Below, piece after piece: positions 24,301-39,300 of a stretch of 64,000 nucleotides of DNA. A program made the translations under genes and the position numbers. Every line of letters starts with the position of its first letter. Position 1 is the first letter of the stretch. Origin of the DNA: Aphrophora alni. Taxonomy: Eukaryota; Arthropoda; Insecta; Hemiptera; Aphrophoridae. Below the pieces are notes generated by a model, which was given only the letters and a program-made list of their open reading frames with translations, was not told where the DNA came from and did no database searches. The stretch is from positions 17,827,271 through 17,891,270 of the forward strand of contig OY740777.1 of assembly GCA_963513935.1 (NCBI GenBank), read 5' to 3'.

Positions 24301-27300
24301 TAACTGAATATACCGTCGTGTGACTTCATTAAAAAAAAAAAAAAAAAAAAAAAAATCTTTTCAAAACTTGTTTTGAGACCTCATCTAATCTTCAGGTTAA
24401 AACATTTCTTTTTTAATCTTATAACTTTTCATATTTAATGAAAATGACTTGGATATTACAAAACATGAAGTTAAGTTTAATTAGTTTAGTTTTAGGTTAG
24501 AGTTTAGTAGAGTATATTATTAGTTTTGATTTTGTATGGATAAGAGACACTGTCTTACCTTGGAAAGTGGTTCTAGGTATTACCTAGTAGTGCACAAATA
24601 GGAAAACACACAATAAAACACTAAAGTTCTATTTAAAGTTTAGTGTTTTATTGTGTTTTACTATTTGTGTACTATTAGGTAATACCAAGGACCACTTTCC
24701 AAGGTAAACCTGTGTCTTCTATTCATACAAAATCTAAAAACTTAGTTACTTATAAAGGTGTTTAAGGCTACTCAGCCTTTTGTCACTGCGACCCAAAAAG
24801 ATTTTTTGTGACTACCACTCTAAGTTTAGACCCAACCAAGATATAAGCTTCCTACGAAGCCTAAAATGGTTCTGAGAGACGTGACTGTTACATCTGATAT
24901 GAGAAATGTGGAAAATGTAATGCCGAGGTAAAATAGCCTTCTATAGGTTAGAGTTTTGCACTCACACAACCATTGTTCACCCGTTTCTCTATGTATTGGG
25001 CAAAATTGGGATAATATGGGATTATGTATCCATTGCAACCTTTCCCATTTGTTTGAGATGATAATTCACTGGGTAGTGTCCGGAGAGGAGGCCAATTATC
25101 AGCCTAAGCTTCAGTAATGGTTTAGCCTTTGTTTTAGTGAAGTCTATGAATATTTTGGGTTGTCTTAGACCAGGTTATTTGGTCCAATACTAGGTCCCAA
25201 GCTTCCATGATGTTATGAAGATACATCCTAGATACTCCAAAGTCTGCCTCTGTACCCTCCTTGACAAGGCGTTCCGCTTCTTCATTGCCTGATATTCATT
25301 CGTGTCCTGGCACACATAGCATGGAGACTTTGTTGTTTGTTGCTACAGTAGAGTCCCACAAACTCAGCGTAATGTGAACCGGAAGTGTGCCGAGTTTGTG
25401 AAATGCCGGGTTATCGGGAATAAGGGCAAAAAATAAATTGTAATTGAAACACCAAAGCGACGGCGATATCAAACGACTTTGTCTTAGCGGTATCCCATTG
25501 TCGGCAGTGTAAAAACACTGCGGCACCAAAGCGGCGAGTCAAACGACTTTGTCGATAGCGGTATCCTATTGTCGGCGGCGTAAAAACACCGTGGCATTGG
25601 CACCCGTCGATATAGCAGACATAAACCTGCAAAAACATTTGATGGGCCCCTTTTTTTCCACGAATCAATTTAGTATACATTATGGAAAATATAACATTTC
25701 TTTTCAGTTTTCTTTGACTGGTTATGATCTACGCACATTATATACAGTAAATAAAAATGAGCGAGTTACGAAAACGGAAGCATGTGTTGGTTTCGTTTGA
25801 GACGCGGTTAAATGTGTTAAAAAGACTTTACAGAGAAGAATCTGTAAAAAAGCTTTGTGACAAGTTTAACGTGGGAAAAATACCATCAAGAATTCGAGCG
25901 ATCGAAGTGAATGCCTGCTTTGATATCTGCCGAACTTTTACGAACATCACTGTTTTTAGCAATATATTTTTTTCCCATCGGCATCGCCGAGTAATCCGGA
26001 CTGCCGGGTTATCGAGTGCCGAGTTTGTGAGACTCTACTGTAGTTGATTGATTACTTGTAAACATTCCCAGACCAGTCTCGACTTAAAAGTGTTATGAAC
26101 TTGAGTCTTAAGAGTTGCCTGGCTGTCTGACATGATATAGATCTTTGCGCATTTGAGACCTTTCTTAATATTCTTTCTAGCACAGACTCTATTGTGTGTA
26201 TCTCAGCTTGAAATATGGATGGAGTTTTTCCTAGGGATTTACTAAGGCTAAAGTTTGGGCCTTTTATTCTCACTCCTATCTTTCTTCTCATTCTGGATTC
26301 ATCCATATACTATTGGAGGGATCTTTCGTCCAGTTTAGGCCCATCTTCCTTCCAAACCTGTCGGTCTGGGAAAAAGGTCTCGAAATACTTTTCAAGAGTT
26401 ATCATCGTAGTCATTTTATCCTGCGTGGTTTCCTGTTCTGAAGGTTTTTCAGTTTACCAGCCAATACGTGTGTCATTATGTTGTCCATTCTCCACTACCC
26501 GAGAGCGGCACTAAATCCCAACTTCTTCACCTGTAGGTTCAAAGGGAGCAAATCCAGTGTCAACTCCATGGCTGTGGTTCGACAGGTACCATTTGCACCT
26601 GTAATTCCTCGGCAACCCGTCTGAAGTTTTTGTAGCTTTATTGTAGTGTATTTTTAATCAGTTTTTGGCCACTATATTTCCAAAGCATAGGTGACCATGG
26701 GTCTAATAGTTAGATATGACCCGTAGACCTTCTTTTTGGTGTTATTCCCAAACCAACAGAAGGACACTCTGCATTAGATCAGACACCTTCTGATCATATT
26801 TTCCTTTAACAATGATTACCAGATTATCACCATATTCTATTGTCTTGAAGCCGTTAGCCACTAGTATTCTAAGTAGTTCATCCATCACCAATGTCCACAA
26901 GAGAGGAGATAATGCCTCTCCGTGGGGACAGTCCATCACTGCCGACACTGATTTGGACTCATCACCCAAATAGACTGTTATCTTTCGACTTACTAGCATA
27001 GATCTAATCCATCAAGGGTTGCATCTTCTTCTCCCTAGACACCCTTTCAATTGAGTTGTAGGAGGTATTGTCAAAAGCCCTCCAACATACAGAAAACCAT
27101 ACAGTGCTATTCCCCTTATCTTCTACTGTCTTGCCAATCTTTGCAACTCAATGTTGTAGTGGGTTAAATGTTAATTTGTCTGCTTGGTAGATATACTGAG
27201 CTTCATGGAGTGGAGCCTTGTTAATTTAACATTTGTTAAGTTACATACATACTGTGTGTATGCACATCCTTGAAGTAATTATATTACAAATTTTAAGAGC

Positions 27301-30300
27301 CAAAGTGGAAAGGTAATTTCCATAGATCTGCATCCAGGTTAACTTCTTTCGGAAAAACTATCTTAAGGAGGAGTTATTTTGATAAACAAACTCCTAAATA
27401 AGTTTGAAGACATATAGACATAAAAACGTTCAAGTTAAAGTTAACCGAACTGTTGAGGGTCAGCATATTTTACTTTGTTGGGGAGTTTCTTGAGGCCACT
27501 CTTTCAGCTTCTTGGACAATTAAACTAATACTTTTTATAAAAATACATTCATTTTAATATCTTTAAAAGAAAAAAAAAGTTTGCATTAGTTTTAAGTATA
27601 TATTGTATTATTGTTGTGTTTGATTTGTTGCGTTTTGTTTATTAATATTATATAAGATGTTATATGTTTTGCTGTAGTTGTTATATTGTGAATTTGTTAT
27701 GCAAACTGAGTTTGTATTGAGCAATAAGGAAAAATAATACAAATAGAATAAAAAGAACAACTACTCTGCTCAAAAGTATTGTTGACAGAATTTTGATTTC
27801 ATGTTTGTTTTCTGATTATACACTGATGTATAATAATTTATGTTCAATAACGACACTATTATTATTATTAGTCTCAAAGTATCAGAATGGCTGCCCTCTG
27901 AAACTCTTTTTAATAGTTTCTTCTTATCTCTAACCTGTAATAGTTCATTTTGTGCAACAGATTGATATGCATATTCCAAGGTCAAGGTCAGCAAACAAAT
28001 TTCACAACCTGTCATATCAGTGTACCAACATAATGGCGAGCATTTTATATTTATTTTGTATGATTTCAAAATATAATTATTTTATGTTATTTTTTCCCTT
28101 GTTGTTTAAAGGGTCAAAACGTTTTGGTCATCATCACTTGTATAATATATCTTATCATTTGTGCTCTTATGGCACAAAAGTGGCAATAATTAATTCTTAT
28201 TTGCATATAAAATTGTTTGATGCACTTTCCATTAAATAAAAGTATACTCTTCATCTACTCTTAATCTGTTCAGAAAGCTTACTCAGCGTAGATGTTGTTG
28301 ATATGAGCTGTGGCGAGTGTCATTGTGCTGTGATGAGTGGTGAAGGTGAGCTTTTCTGTTGGGGGAGAGGTGAAGGTGGACGGCTTGGTCTAGGACATGA
28401 GCAAGACTGGTAAATATCATTTCATCTTACTAATAGAGATTTAGTTGTACATTTTAAAAGAAATACCTGATAATTGTAATTAAAATACGTGGGTTACGAG
28501 AAAGTAACACACAATTATAATTTTCTCAATTTTTTGATTCAATATAGTTCAAATGTTGCTCTTAAGGTTTCAGATGTGTTAATCACTATCTTCTAAATTC
28601 CTGATTCATGAATCGTCAGTAAAAATAATCACATGCCGTATCAAGGATACCTTTAATTTAATTACGTTTTATTCTTATATCATCTGTTACAATGATCTGA
28701 ATACTGTTGTACACATTGAATACTTCACTCAGTTTTTCAGGGATGTACAATTTAAAATAAAACCCAATTAATTGTGTTGGTTTCGATGTTTTATTTTGGT
28801 TTTAAAATGGAGCTTATACAAGTATCACCTGGTTAAGATTAAATCTAAACAACTTCTGTCAAGAGTAGTAGGAGTGCCAATGTAAGTTTATAGTGTTATT
28901 CAAGTTTATAATATTTTATAACGTTTTACATAGAGAGAATTTGGCTACTTCTTCATTTGAAAAGTGTTAATGAATCTAAATGTTTCCCTATTGCCTTCTT
29001 AAGATGGTTTTAGTGATCACACACTCCACATTGGTATCCAAATTCATTCCTTAGGAATTGTTTCATAAATTATGCATTAGCCGAATCGTATATCTTTATG
29101 TACTACTCTTCTGACTCTGGCTCTAATGCACACAAACATTCCTTCCACTCCCTAAGTCACTCCTCGGTATTGGGCAATCATATATTGTGTCCTTATTCTT
29201 CTTCTCAACTTATGTTTTAAAAACGTTCATATTTTCTCTTCATATGAATCCGCATTCTGAAATTTAGGACATTTTAAAAAAATATAGTTTACTCAAAGTG
29301 TACCACACTATTATCATTTTTATATTGTAAAAATAATTAATACAAATGAATCGAGTGATCGGACAGGTCACTGCTTTACCTGCTCTAGATATTGAGGTAT
29401 TAAAGAGAAAGGTTGTATGATATGGCTAATTTAATATCCGATGTTAAACACGCATGCTTGTAGTGAGGGGTGGCATCATTGGGTGTAGTTATAAAAGTTT
29501 AATTACTATTTAATTACCTTGTATTGAGGTGTTACCGTTGAAAAATCCTTACTTGTAGTTTATATCTTATATAACGCGTTTCAACTATTTGTCAGTCATT
29601 TTCAAATATAAAAACACATAGAAACATTTAACGACACATATAAATTCACATTTAAAAAACACGATTAAAAACACATACGGACGACGCACGTTGTCAGTGA
29701 CCGTTCTCGTTGACTCACGATTGTCAATTCAATTAATCCCTGGTCAGCTGATAATGTCGATCTGCCGAACTTTTACGAACAACACTGTTGTAGGCAATAT
29801 ATTTTTTCTAAGTTTTACATATTAGCTAAGTTTTACGCTTCCAGTAGCCATCTTTTGTCAGATGCACACATTCAGTGTTTGAGAGGTGTTGCTATGAGAG
29901 CTAGAATACATAATACTGTACATACAAGTTTTGAAGTTGATAATAATACATAATACATGCTTAACAACATTGTTGTTTTTATTTAATTTCCTGACAAAGT
30001 TAAGTAGAAATGAAGTATTGGATAAACACATGGCTATATAAATGGCTTTTACAAACGGAATAGTGTCGTGTTTGGTATCAATTTGCTTATATTTTCCTAA
30101 ACATTTTAACTATGCTGAAAAAAATTTAAAATTGTGTCTCCCATAAAAAAAGTTAAACAGTGCAGTGGTAACGCTAGTAGGTGACTCATCACTGAAACAG
30201 CTGGGTGAGGAAGGGAGCGACGGGGGGGCGGTTCGGCCGCTCGCAGGTAGCCAAGGGTTCAGACGCCAAGTTACTGTATACAGACTATAAAGAACATTTA

Positions 30301-33300
30301 TATTTTTTAAATATTTTTCATTTGATATATACAATATAAGAATGTTTTTTACTTTTATAAAATTATAATAAATATTCATAACAGTTATTACATTTTATTT
30401 CAATCGTGTCATGCTCTTCAAAAACTAAAACCATAGGTTTTAATCTTTGATAAAAAAATCCGCTGTTGTTAAAAACAGTTCCATCCTAGCAAAGCAACAT
30501 AGTCAAGAAGGCTGTTGACACAGTGCAGAAACACTTGCTGACCAAGCCAACCTGAGAGATAGATACAAACTCAGAACTGATATGAAACACATGGTTACCT
30601 TTTGTGCTGGCCTACCGACCACAAAGGGTTAAAGTTATTTGGATAATGATAGATTATTAAGTCACATTTATATGCAGCCTTAGTTATTTTGATTACTCAG
30701 GCCTAGTTTTAGCCTTGGGTCCCTTTCTTAGATTATTAGTTTAGTTTACAATGTCCTAGGTTATTAGGCTATGTTGATCCTTTTTATGTTTGTCATGTTA
30801 TCACTTGATAACAAGAGTTGACCTATACTCGAAATGCCATGTATTAGTTTTTAAAACATCAATTGTTCAAATAAACTGTATCAATAATCATTATGTTCTG
30901 TTTCTAGCTGTACCCCAACTGCAGTACAACTTCCTCAGCAGCTACAGCTTAAGTCAATACACTGTGGAGTTGATAATACAGCTATAATCACTAAAGAAGG
31001 AGTTGTCTACGCTTGTGGTCATAACACGCACAACAAACTTGGTCTGACCTATTCTATATTTCAAGCTTTAGGATTTCCGGTAAATATAACGGAGTAAATA
31101 TTCTTATATACTGTCGTGAAAATACTAATTTGCAAATTGATAATACAGTGTGTTTATAAAGTCATGGTAGGGTTTTGAATAAATATATTTACAAAAGTAT
31201 ACATTTTGAAATATGAAAGGGACTGATCAAAAAGATTATTTTCTTGTTTATCTGAGTTCTTTGTGGGTCCAGAAGTTAGGTCGGCAAATGTCCAAGTGAT
31301 TCTACCTCTTCCCACAATTGAATTGAATCATCGGTAATTATCAACGCTACTGTTTCTTGAATTTGTGTCTTAAATGTATAATTTTCCAAATCTAATTTCA
31401 TTGTAGACATTTAGTTTAACGTACCTTCATAAATAAAAGTCCTTGGGTATAAGGTTGGATGAGTGTGATGGTCAAGCCACTTCCAGTCCAATTTTGAGGA
31501 CATTTTAACACCAAGGAAATCACAACAAGATTAGCATAGTGAGGCAGTTGTCCATCCTTGATTTGGGAAGAATATATAGCTCCAACATGTTAAGGTAGAC
31601 AATTCTACTTAAAGTGCTTTAAATAAAGAAAAGAGACCAATAATGCAATCCCTAGCAAAAACACCAGTTCAAATATTGAGGCAACGTAATGTTCCTGAAG
31701 TGGGTTTATGAGTAAAAACAACTGGTTTCATCAGCTTCGTCAAGAATGGCTTCAGCAAAGTCATACCTTTTAAGCTTTTAAGGTTATTATCTATTGGCTT
31801 CAAAGCATGTAATAAGTAGTACAATAAAATGTAACTAGTAGTACAATAAAGAAGAAAAAAAATTAAGGTGTACAAGTGCCTGTATTATTAATGGAAAGAT
31901 TATGATGTGTTATAAAAAAAACTTTCAACATATCATCAAAGATAGAAACCTTCAGAAAATATTTCCCAATGTTGATGTAATTATTAAACTTATTTTGACC
32001 ACAGCCGTTACTCAATGTAGTGGTGAACCCTCATTTTCGGCAATGAAACAAGTGAAAAACTATTTGCACAACTCATTGGGACAAAGCAAACTAAATGGTC
32101 TTACGGTTTTAACAACTGAATGTGATGTCATCCAGTCCCTCGATTTTCAAGAATTAATCAAAAAATGTTCTAAAAACGAAAAAAGACAAAAAATGATCAT
32201 CGCTTGAGGGTTTATAAGTACCTGAAGAAACTATTAACATGGATGTACCAATTTTATAATAAACTTTTTTAATATTACAAATGTGGTTGATAATGTGAGA
32301 ACAGCAAATTTTTTTAATGATATATAATTTTAGACTCCTTTAATGTTAGTAACCCACATATGTTGAATATTTTGTTGTTTTTTTAGAAAAAAAAACAGTA
32401 TGTAATTAAAAAAGTGTGCTGTACAGATAAACTACTTTTTATCATTGATAAGATACATCAATATATAATTGACATATCATTGATATAGTGTAATTTTATT
32501 TTTTATTATTTTAAAGAATTAGAACAATACTATTCTATTGTAAATGGTTAATAAGCTTTAAATAATTTTGTACCTACATTTATTTAAAAAAGATTAAAAA
32601 AAAAAATAAAACATATTCAATGAAATTTTAATGCGTAAAACATGATTATATATTTCAGTAATTTTATAACAAAACTTTTGAAAGTCAGTGTACCTTGGTA
32701 AACCTAGTTTACTCCTAACTATTATTACAAGTTTATACTGACAACGATTTAGAGGGGGGGGGGGGGTTGGCTTGAGACTCAATTTGCACTGGATACCAAC
32801 TAATAGTAGTAGTATTAAAAATGATTTGGTGCAAATGATGACGAACATTACCCAGTGTACGTGGTAATCATACAAAAATTGATCTTTTTTGGATTAATCT
32901 TCAACAAATTAAATTTTAGGAATTACATTTAAAGGATCTGCTTATATTAATTTTGTATCATGTGGTTGATAAGTATCATCATGGTTGGACCATCAATTTG
33001 TTTTTGATTTTGTGGTTGGGTGTGTAAAAATTTAGTGCTATCGTTTTATAACTTTATTTCATTTTTTAAACTGTTACTTTCCTATCACAACTCCTAAACT
33101 GCCTAATTATTTAAATTTTAATTCCTATTGTTGAACAAAATTGTTCAATAAACTAACTTATAGTTTTATTTTCATTATTACAGATAAAACCAACTGAGAA
33201 AAGCCTGACATTTGTACAAGTAAAATCGTTAAGTAAATGGTACATTACAGATATATCTCTATCGACCAATCACAGTGCAGCATTGACAGAGTCAGGCTTC

Positions 33301-36300
33301 TTAGTAACCATGGGTAGTAATAATGAAGGACAGTTAGGACATGATAAAACTTGTCCGACACTTATTAAGTCTATGGAAAGGAGAATTATAACTGTGAGTA
33401 ATTTATACAGTTTTATCTATATTATAAAACTTTCATAATGCTCTCGGCAACTGGCCTAATTTATTTTAGAAACTCGACAGGTGGCATGGATGTGTTATTG
33501 TTGTTAATTGTTTAGTACAACTTAATGTAATAAATACTTTCTTACTATACTTAATTGGTGACACTTTAAAACTGTACTTGCATTGCACCTCGATTGACAA
33601 TTTTTTTCTCAGAAATGGTGTGCGATAGAGTTGTAAAATGTGGAATTTTTCATCAAGTTTTTCGTAGGGATATTTCAGTGGATGGTCCACTAGTCCAAGC
33701 AGTCTGTCCTGGCCACAGGACTGAAAATGTTCATTCAGCAGAACCAAAAATTTCATTTTCAGTTTGTGAGTGAAGAATTTATCGTCAGTTTCAGCAATTA
33801 AATTTAACAATTCTGTGTTGTAGTTTTTTGTATTAATTGAATCACAGGATTAATCATTACCTCTAAATTGAAATTCATGTTGAGTTAAGAAACACAAAGC
33901 ACTTATTAGGCATTCTTTAATGTATCTGCTTCTTTTGACATTTTCATTGTGCTTACAATGTGTTCTCAATAAAATGATAATTTCAATTCAATTCAATTCA
34001 ATTCAATTCAATTTTATTAATCTCGTTTGACAATATAAATATTGTATGAAATATGTCATGTGACTTATACATTAATTCTAACATGAAAACAATAACAATA
34101 CAAAATTATCTTTATAAATAGGCGTATTATAAATTATCAATTAATGTAAAATAACAATCAATAACAAACAAACAAAATGTCAAGACACTTAAACCGTACA
34201 CTCGAATATACAAAACACACAATGTAATTTATTTATTTATTTTATTATCAGCTAGGAGATTTTATTAGACTGGTAGTGAATTTTTACATTTAAAACATTT
34301 AATACATTTTTTACTTCTAAAAAAATTACTTTCCTAATACAATACATATCCGACGTATAAAAAAGAAAAACACCTTCATCAGACGACAATCCTATGAATT
34401 CTTCTATTGAATAAAAAATACATTCCTTCAAGTAGCTTCACATTTTATTTTTAAATGTCTTTTACTCTGTCATTGCTTTAAGTTTACATCAATCAATCAA
34501 TCAATCAATCAAACATTTTATTTGTTGTAGACAATTACAATTGTACAACAAACGTCAAAACATAACATTATATAGTACTTTACAATAACACAACCAAATT
34601 CAGTGCCTCACAAACTCCTCCACAGAATAACAGGATCCAGACAACAGCAGTCGTCTCAGTCTGCCTTTAAAACATGAATAATCGTTTATCGCTAGCAAGT
34701 CTGGAGGAAGGTTATTCATAAATAGTGCCCCAGCCTGCGAAGGTAACTTACTAAATAAATTTAGCCTGTGCTTTTTACCCCGATATTTGCAAGCCATTCT
34801 AGTATGGTAATCATGCAAATCCCTATTTTGGATGTGCTTACACTTAAATTTAAAATAAAGAATTGTTTCAAATATATAAATGGAAGGTAGGGTGAAGATC
34901 TTAAACAATTTAAATGTTTCTTTGCATGATTGAAATTTAGAAAGTCCTCCAATTATCCTAATGGCTTTTTTTTGGAGTACAAATACTCTAGTTACATTCT
35001 GGAGTGAGGAATCTCCCCACAAAACGATTCCATATTTTAGAAAAGGATATATCAACCCGTAGTACGCTGTTATAAGAACCTGAGCATTACAATATTGTTT
35101 CAGACTTCTCAGCGCAAAGAGACCACTACTAATTTTAGCACATATATAGTCTATATGATTTCTCCATGACAGTTTATTATCAATGAAGAGACCCAGGAAT
35201 TTTGTTGAAGATACTCCATTTAGTTCATTATCATCCAACCTAATATTAAGTTTTGGATTAAAAGATTCTTTTAGATTGAAATGTATATAATTAGTCTTAC
35301 TAGGGTTTATAGATAAGCCATTGCGACTTAGATACTGTCTAATAGCATTAACTTGTGAGGAAGCCCTCTGCTCCAAGTCATATAAAGATTCTGCTTGAAC
35401 ATTCAATGTTGTGTCGTCAGCAAACTGAATTAGTTTATCCACATGTACTGATGAAATACCATTTACATAAATCAAAAACAACATTGGGCCAAGCACTGAA
35501 CCCTGAGGGACACCACTTGACAACTCTACTTTATCAGATAATTTACCCGCAACAGTAACCTGTTGAGTTCTATTATTTAAATATGATTTTAACCATGACA
35601 ATGGTTGTCCTCGAACACCTATTTTATCACATTTATCAAGCAATGATACAAAGTCCACACAATCAAAAGCTTTAGAGAGATCCAAAAACAAACTCAAAAC
35701 TTTATGCCTACCATCCAAACTCTCAACAATATATTCTATTAACTGGACTATAGCATCTATAGTAGATTTTCCTTTTTGAAAACCAAATTGGCCTTCATAC
35801 AGGATATTACACCTTTGCAGATGGTTTAACAACTTCTCCAGAAACAATTTCTCGAAAACTTTACTAAACACAGGCATAACAGATATAGGCCTGTAGTTAT
35901 TTATATCCTTTACATCACCTTTTTTAAGCAGAGGTGTTACCTTAGCTAATTTTAATCTAGATGGAAACATTCCAGTGGAGAAAGATGAATTTATCAAAAC
36001 CGAGAGAGGCTCAGAAAGTTCTTCGACACACTGTTTAATGAGCCATGTACTAAGCCCATCAATATCCATGGTTTTTTTATTCTTCAATGACCTAACCACT
36101 CGGGACACATCACCAACACTCACAGGCGAAAGAAACATCGAACTTTCATTTTTTCTAACATCATCCACAGATAAATTGAAACCCTCAATTAAATTTTTAC
36201 TAAATAATGAATTAAAACACTGAGCAATACTAAAAGGATCAGAGTAGTCTGTGCCCTCAATAGAAAGGGTAATATCTTTGTTAATTTTTTTAGTTTGCTT

Positions 36301-39300
36301 CCGCTGTTCGTTAATAACCTTCCAAACAGTTTTACTTAAATTTTCTGATTTAATAATTTGTCTACTGACCTCGTAAGATTTTGCAGCAGAAATCACGCGT
36401 TTATAAATTTTTTTGTATGTTTTATAGAATTCTTTAATTTCTAAACTTTTTGCCATTTTACAATTTTCATAAAGACTTTTTAATCTATTTCTTGAAATAA
36501 GGATGCCTTTAGTAATCCAGTTAAGACGCTTAGTCCTATTACGGATCTTTATATGTTTTATAGGACAAGCTATGTTCAAAAAGAAGACAAATGAGTCAAA
36601 AAAATAATTAAATTTGTCATCGGTATTCTTCAGATGGTTGAAATTATTCCATCTCTCTTTATTTAAAAGATATTTCAATAACTCTAAGTTACTTCTACTA
36701 TAATCTCTGCTCTCTATGAGTTGGGGTTTCAAAATTTTCTCAGGAATACCAGTCAAAATCTCAATTTCCTGCGCATAATGGTCCGATAGCCCAGACCGAA
36801 CAATCTTCACCGAAAAACCTTCCCCAGGGAAATTAGTAACCACATTATCTATCGCTGTTGCAGAGGATCCTGCCACCCTGGTCGGAGAGTTCACACACCA
36901 CTTCATACCATGAGATGCCAAAATATCTCTCAATGTGTTTGCTACCCTTGTTTGTCTAAGGACATCAATATTAAAATCTCCAACAATAATAAACCAACAC
37001 TTCTTTTTAAACAGGTTATGCAACAATAGATCCAAGTTAACAAAAAAAGTTTCCAAGTCCCCTGTTGGAGCTCTATACAGACCTACTTCAAATTTAACAT
37101 TGTAGCCAACGGATTAGTAAATTTATGAATAAGTAAATGAATTACCTTATCGGTACGTCAACTAATCCTTCCGTTGATTTACAGATTACTGCAGTTTCGG
37201 GCTTCGTGAGTCCATCTTCAGATCGTATAAAGTATTTGGTTTATATTAAATCGTTCCATATGGAGCTTGTCAATAGAATATACACACTTTATACATAATA
37301 ACACAAAACATGGCATGACACTATTACGCACATTTAATGTTCATACGATCACAAAATGAAAATAACTATATATCGGTCGGTATGTATTCACTGGCGAATC
37401 GATCGCGACTCTGTCACTCACTGCGAATGAGTCGCGATCGATTCACCAGTGAATACATACCGACCGATATATAATTATTTTCATTTTGTGATCGTATGAA
37501 CATTAAATGTGCATAATAGTGTCATGTCATGTTTTGTGTTATTATGTATGTACTGTGTATATTCTATTGACAAGCTCCATATGGAACGATTTAATATAAA
37601 CCAAATACTTTATACGATCTGAAGATGGACTCATGAAGCCCGAAACTGCAGTAATCTGTAAATCAACGAAAGGATTAGTTGACGTACCGATAAGGTAATT
37701 CATTTACTTATTCCAAAATGCTAATTCTTGAATTGCTAAATTTTACTATCATACACATTGATGAAATATATATCGTTTAAATCTGTATTATTGTAACTGC
37801 AGGCAGTTCTAAAATATTTCATTTTGCTGAAATGGACTTTTATCAGTATAAAACAAAAATTCAGGAGAAAATTTTGAACAGTGTTGTACAGCCATTCAAT
37901 CCAAAAATATTACGTATACCATGTAAGGTTAAAATTAAAATACCTATCATAGCCGTCTCCTGATTTGATTTTAAACTCTTCATTTGTTAAGTAGGCATAC
38001 AAATGTCACCCTTTTTTAAACGAATGTGAACCGAAGGAGGGAAACACTTGCAGGTATGAAAGGAGGGGTCTGGTTCAATGGAATCTGATGTCATTGTACT
38101 TATTAAGACTCAAATCAGACCTTAGTTAAGTGATTAACTAAAATCACGACAAACTGATACGTGATGTGGTTTGTCATTGATCAAATTGATATATTTTTTG
38201 GGAGGCTATTAATTTATTTTAAAATATTAATTGCATTTTTTCCTTGCTAGTTATCACCAGTTGATAAAGATCCCCCACATTAAAAGAACAAAAAAATGTA
38301 AAATTTTTGTGAAAATAAAAGACTATTATATCTTGTTCCAGTACTTTTGGGACATTCTGTAAATAAAATATTATTTAATCTTTTACTTGATTCATTGTAT
38401 TCTGTGCGGTCAGCTTAAAATAATTAATAGGGACCATCTACAGAGGAGGTTAAGAAACTTCGCAAAACTCTATTGGTATGCTAGAAGACTGATAACTTAA
38501 CTCCAAGAAGTCGACCATTAGAAGAAGAAAAATATTATTTAATTTTTGTGGTTTATTTATTATCAAATTTATAATATACAAATTTCAATTCTACTCATAA
38601 AAGTGGTGATATCAGTTATTATGAAATTTACATTAACCGATTTCACCCGTAGAAGTAATGTGGCACCATTTTTAATATTTCCAGTTGAGACATCTAGTAT
38701 TTAAAGACAAATTACTGTTCTTTTACAGAGGGTAGTATGTGGTCCGACGTATACTGTTGTGGGAACAGTGGAGAATGCCTTGTACTTTTGGGGAACTAGA
38801 TATTGTAGCAATAACCAGGTACAGTACACATTGTTAATAACATTAATAGTAAAAACAATAACCAGACAGCTAAACCACACATAAAAGAAAATCTCTTTAA
38901 CAGTTTCCCAGTACCAATCAGGTTTCTTTTTGGTATTTTGTAGTTTCCTCACAACTCATAATTTTCTTTACTTAAACTTTAAAACATATATTTAGTTCAC
39001 AAATCTTTATTTATACTAACAATTAATTAAATCACTCTGACTGATTTGGAAATATAAAAAAAAAAATTAAAGCGATGCCTTGAGTTCACTTTTCTTTCTT
39101 TTTTTTTTACATATTACTCTCAAGTTGTTATTTTTGGGGAAGTAACAATTAATATGTTTCATGTGAGATCCTAGATTCCTACATTTTATTAAAATTGGTG
39201 CCGATTTTGGTCTTATTTGTGCCTTAGTGTTACCTAGCCTAACCCAGACTACAGTTTTTAGCATGTCTTTGTGTTTATTGTTTTGTGAGACCAAGCTTAT

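Noticed and set aside
35355..36223. Plus-strand frames opposite the LINE
   Set aside because: Antisense shadows of the 818-codon reverse transcriptase frame.
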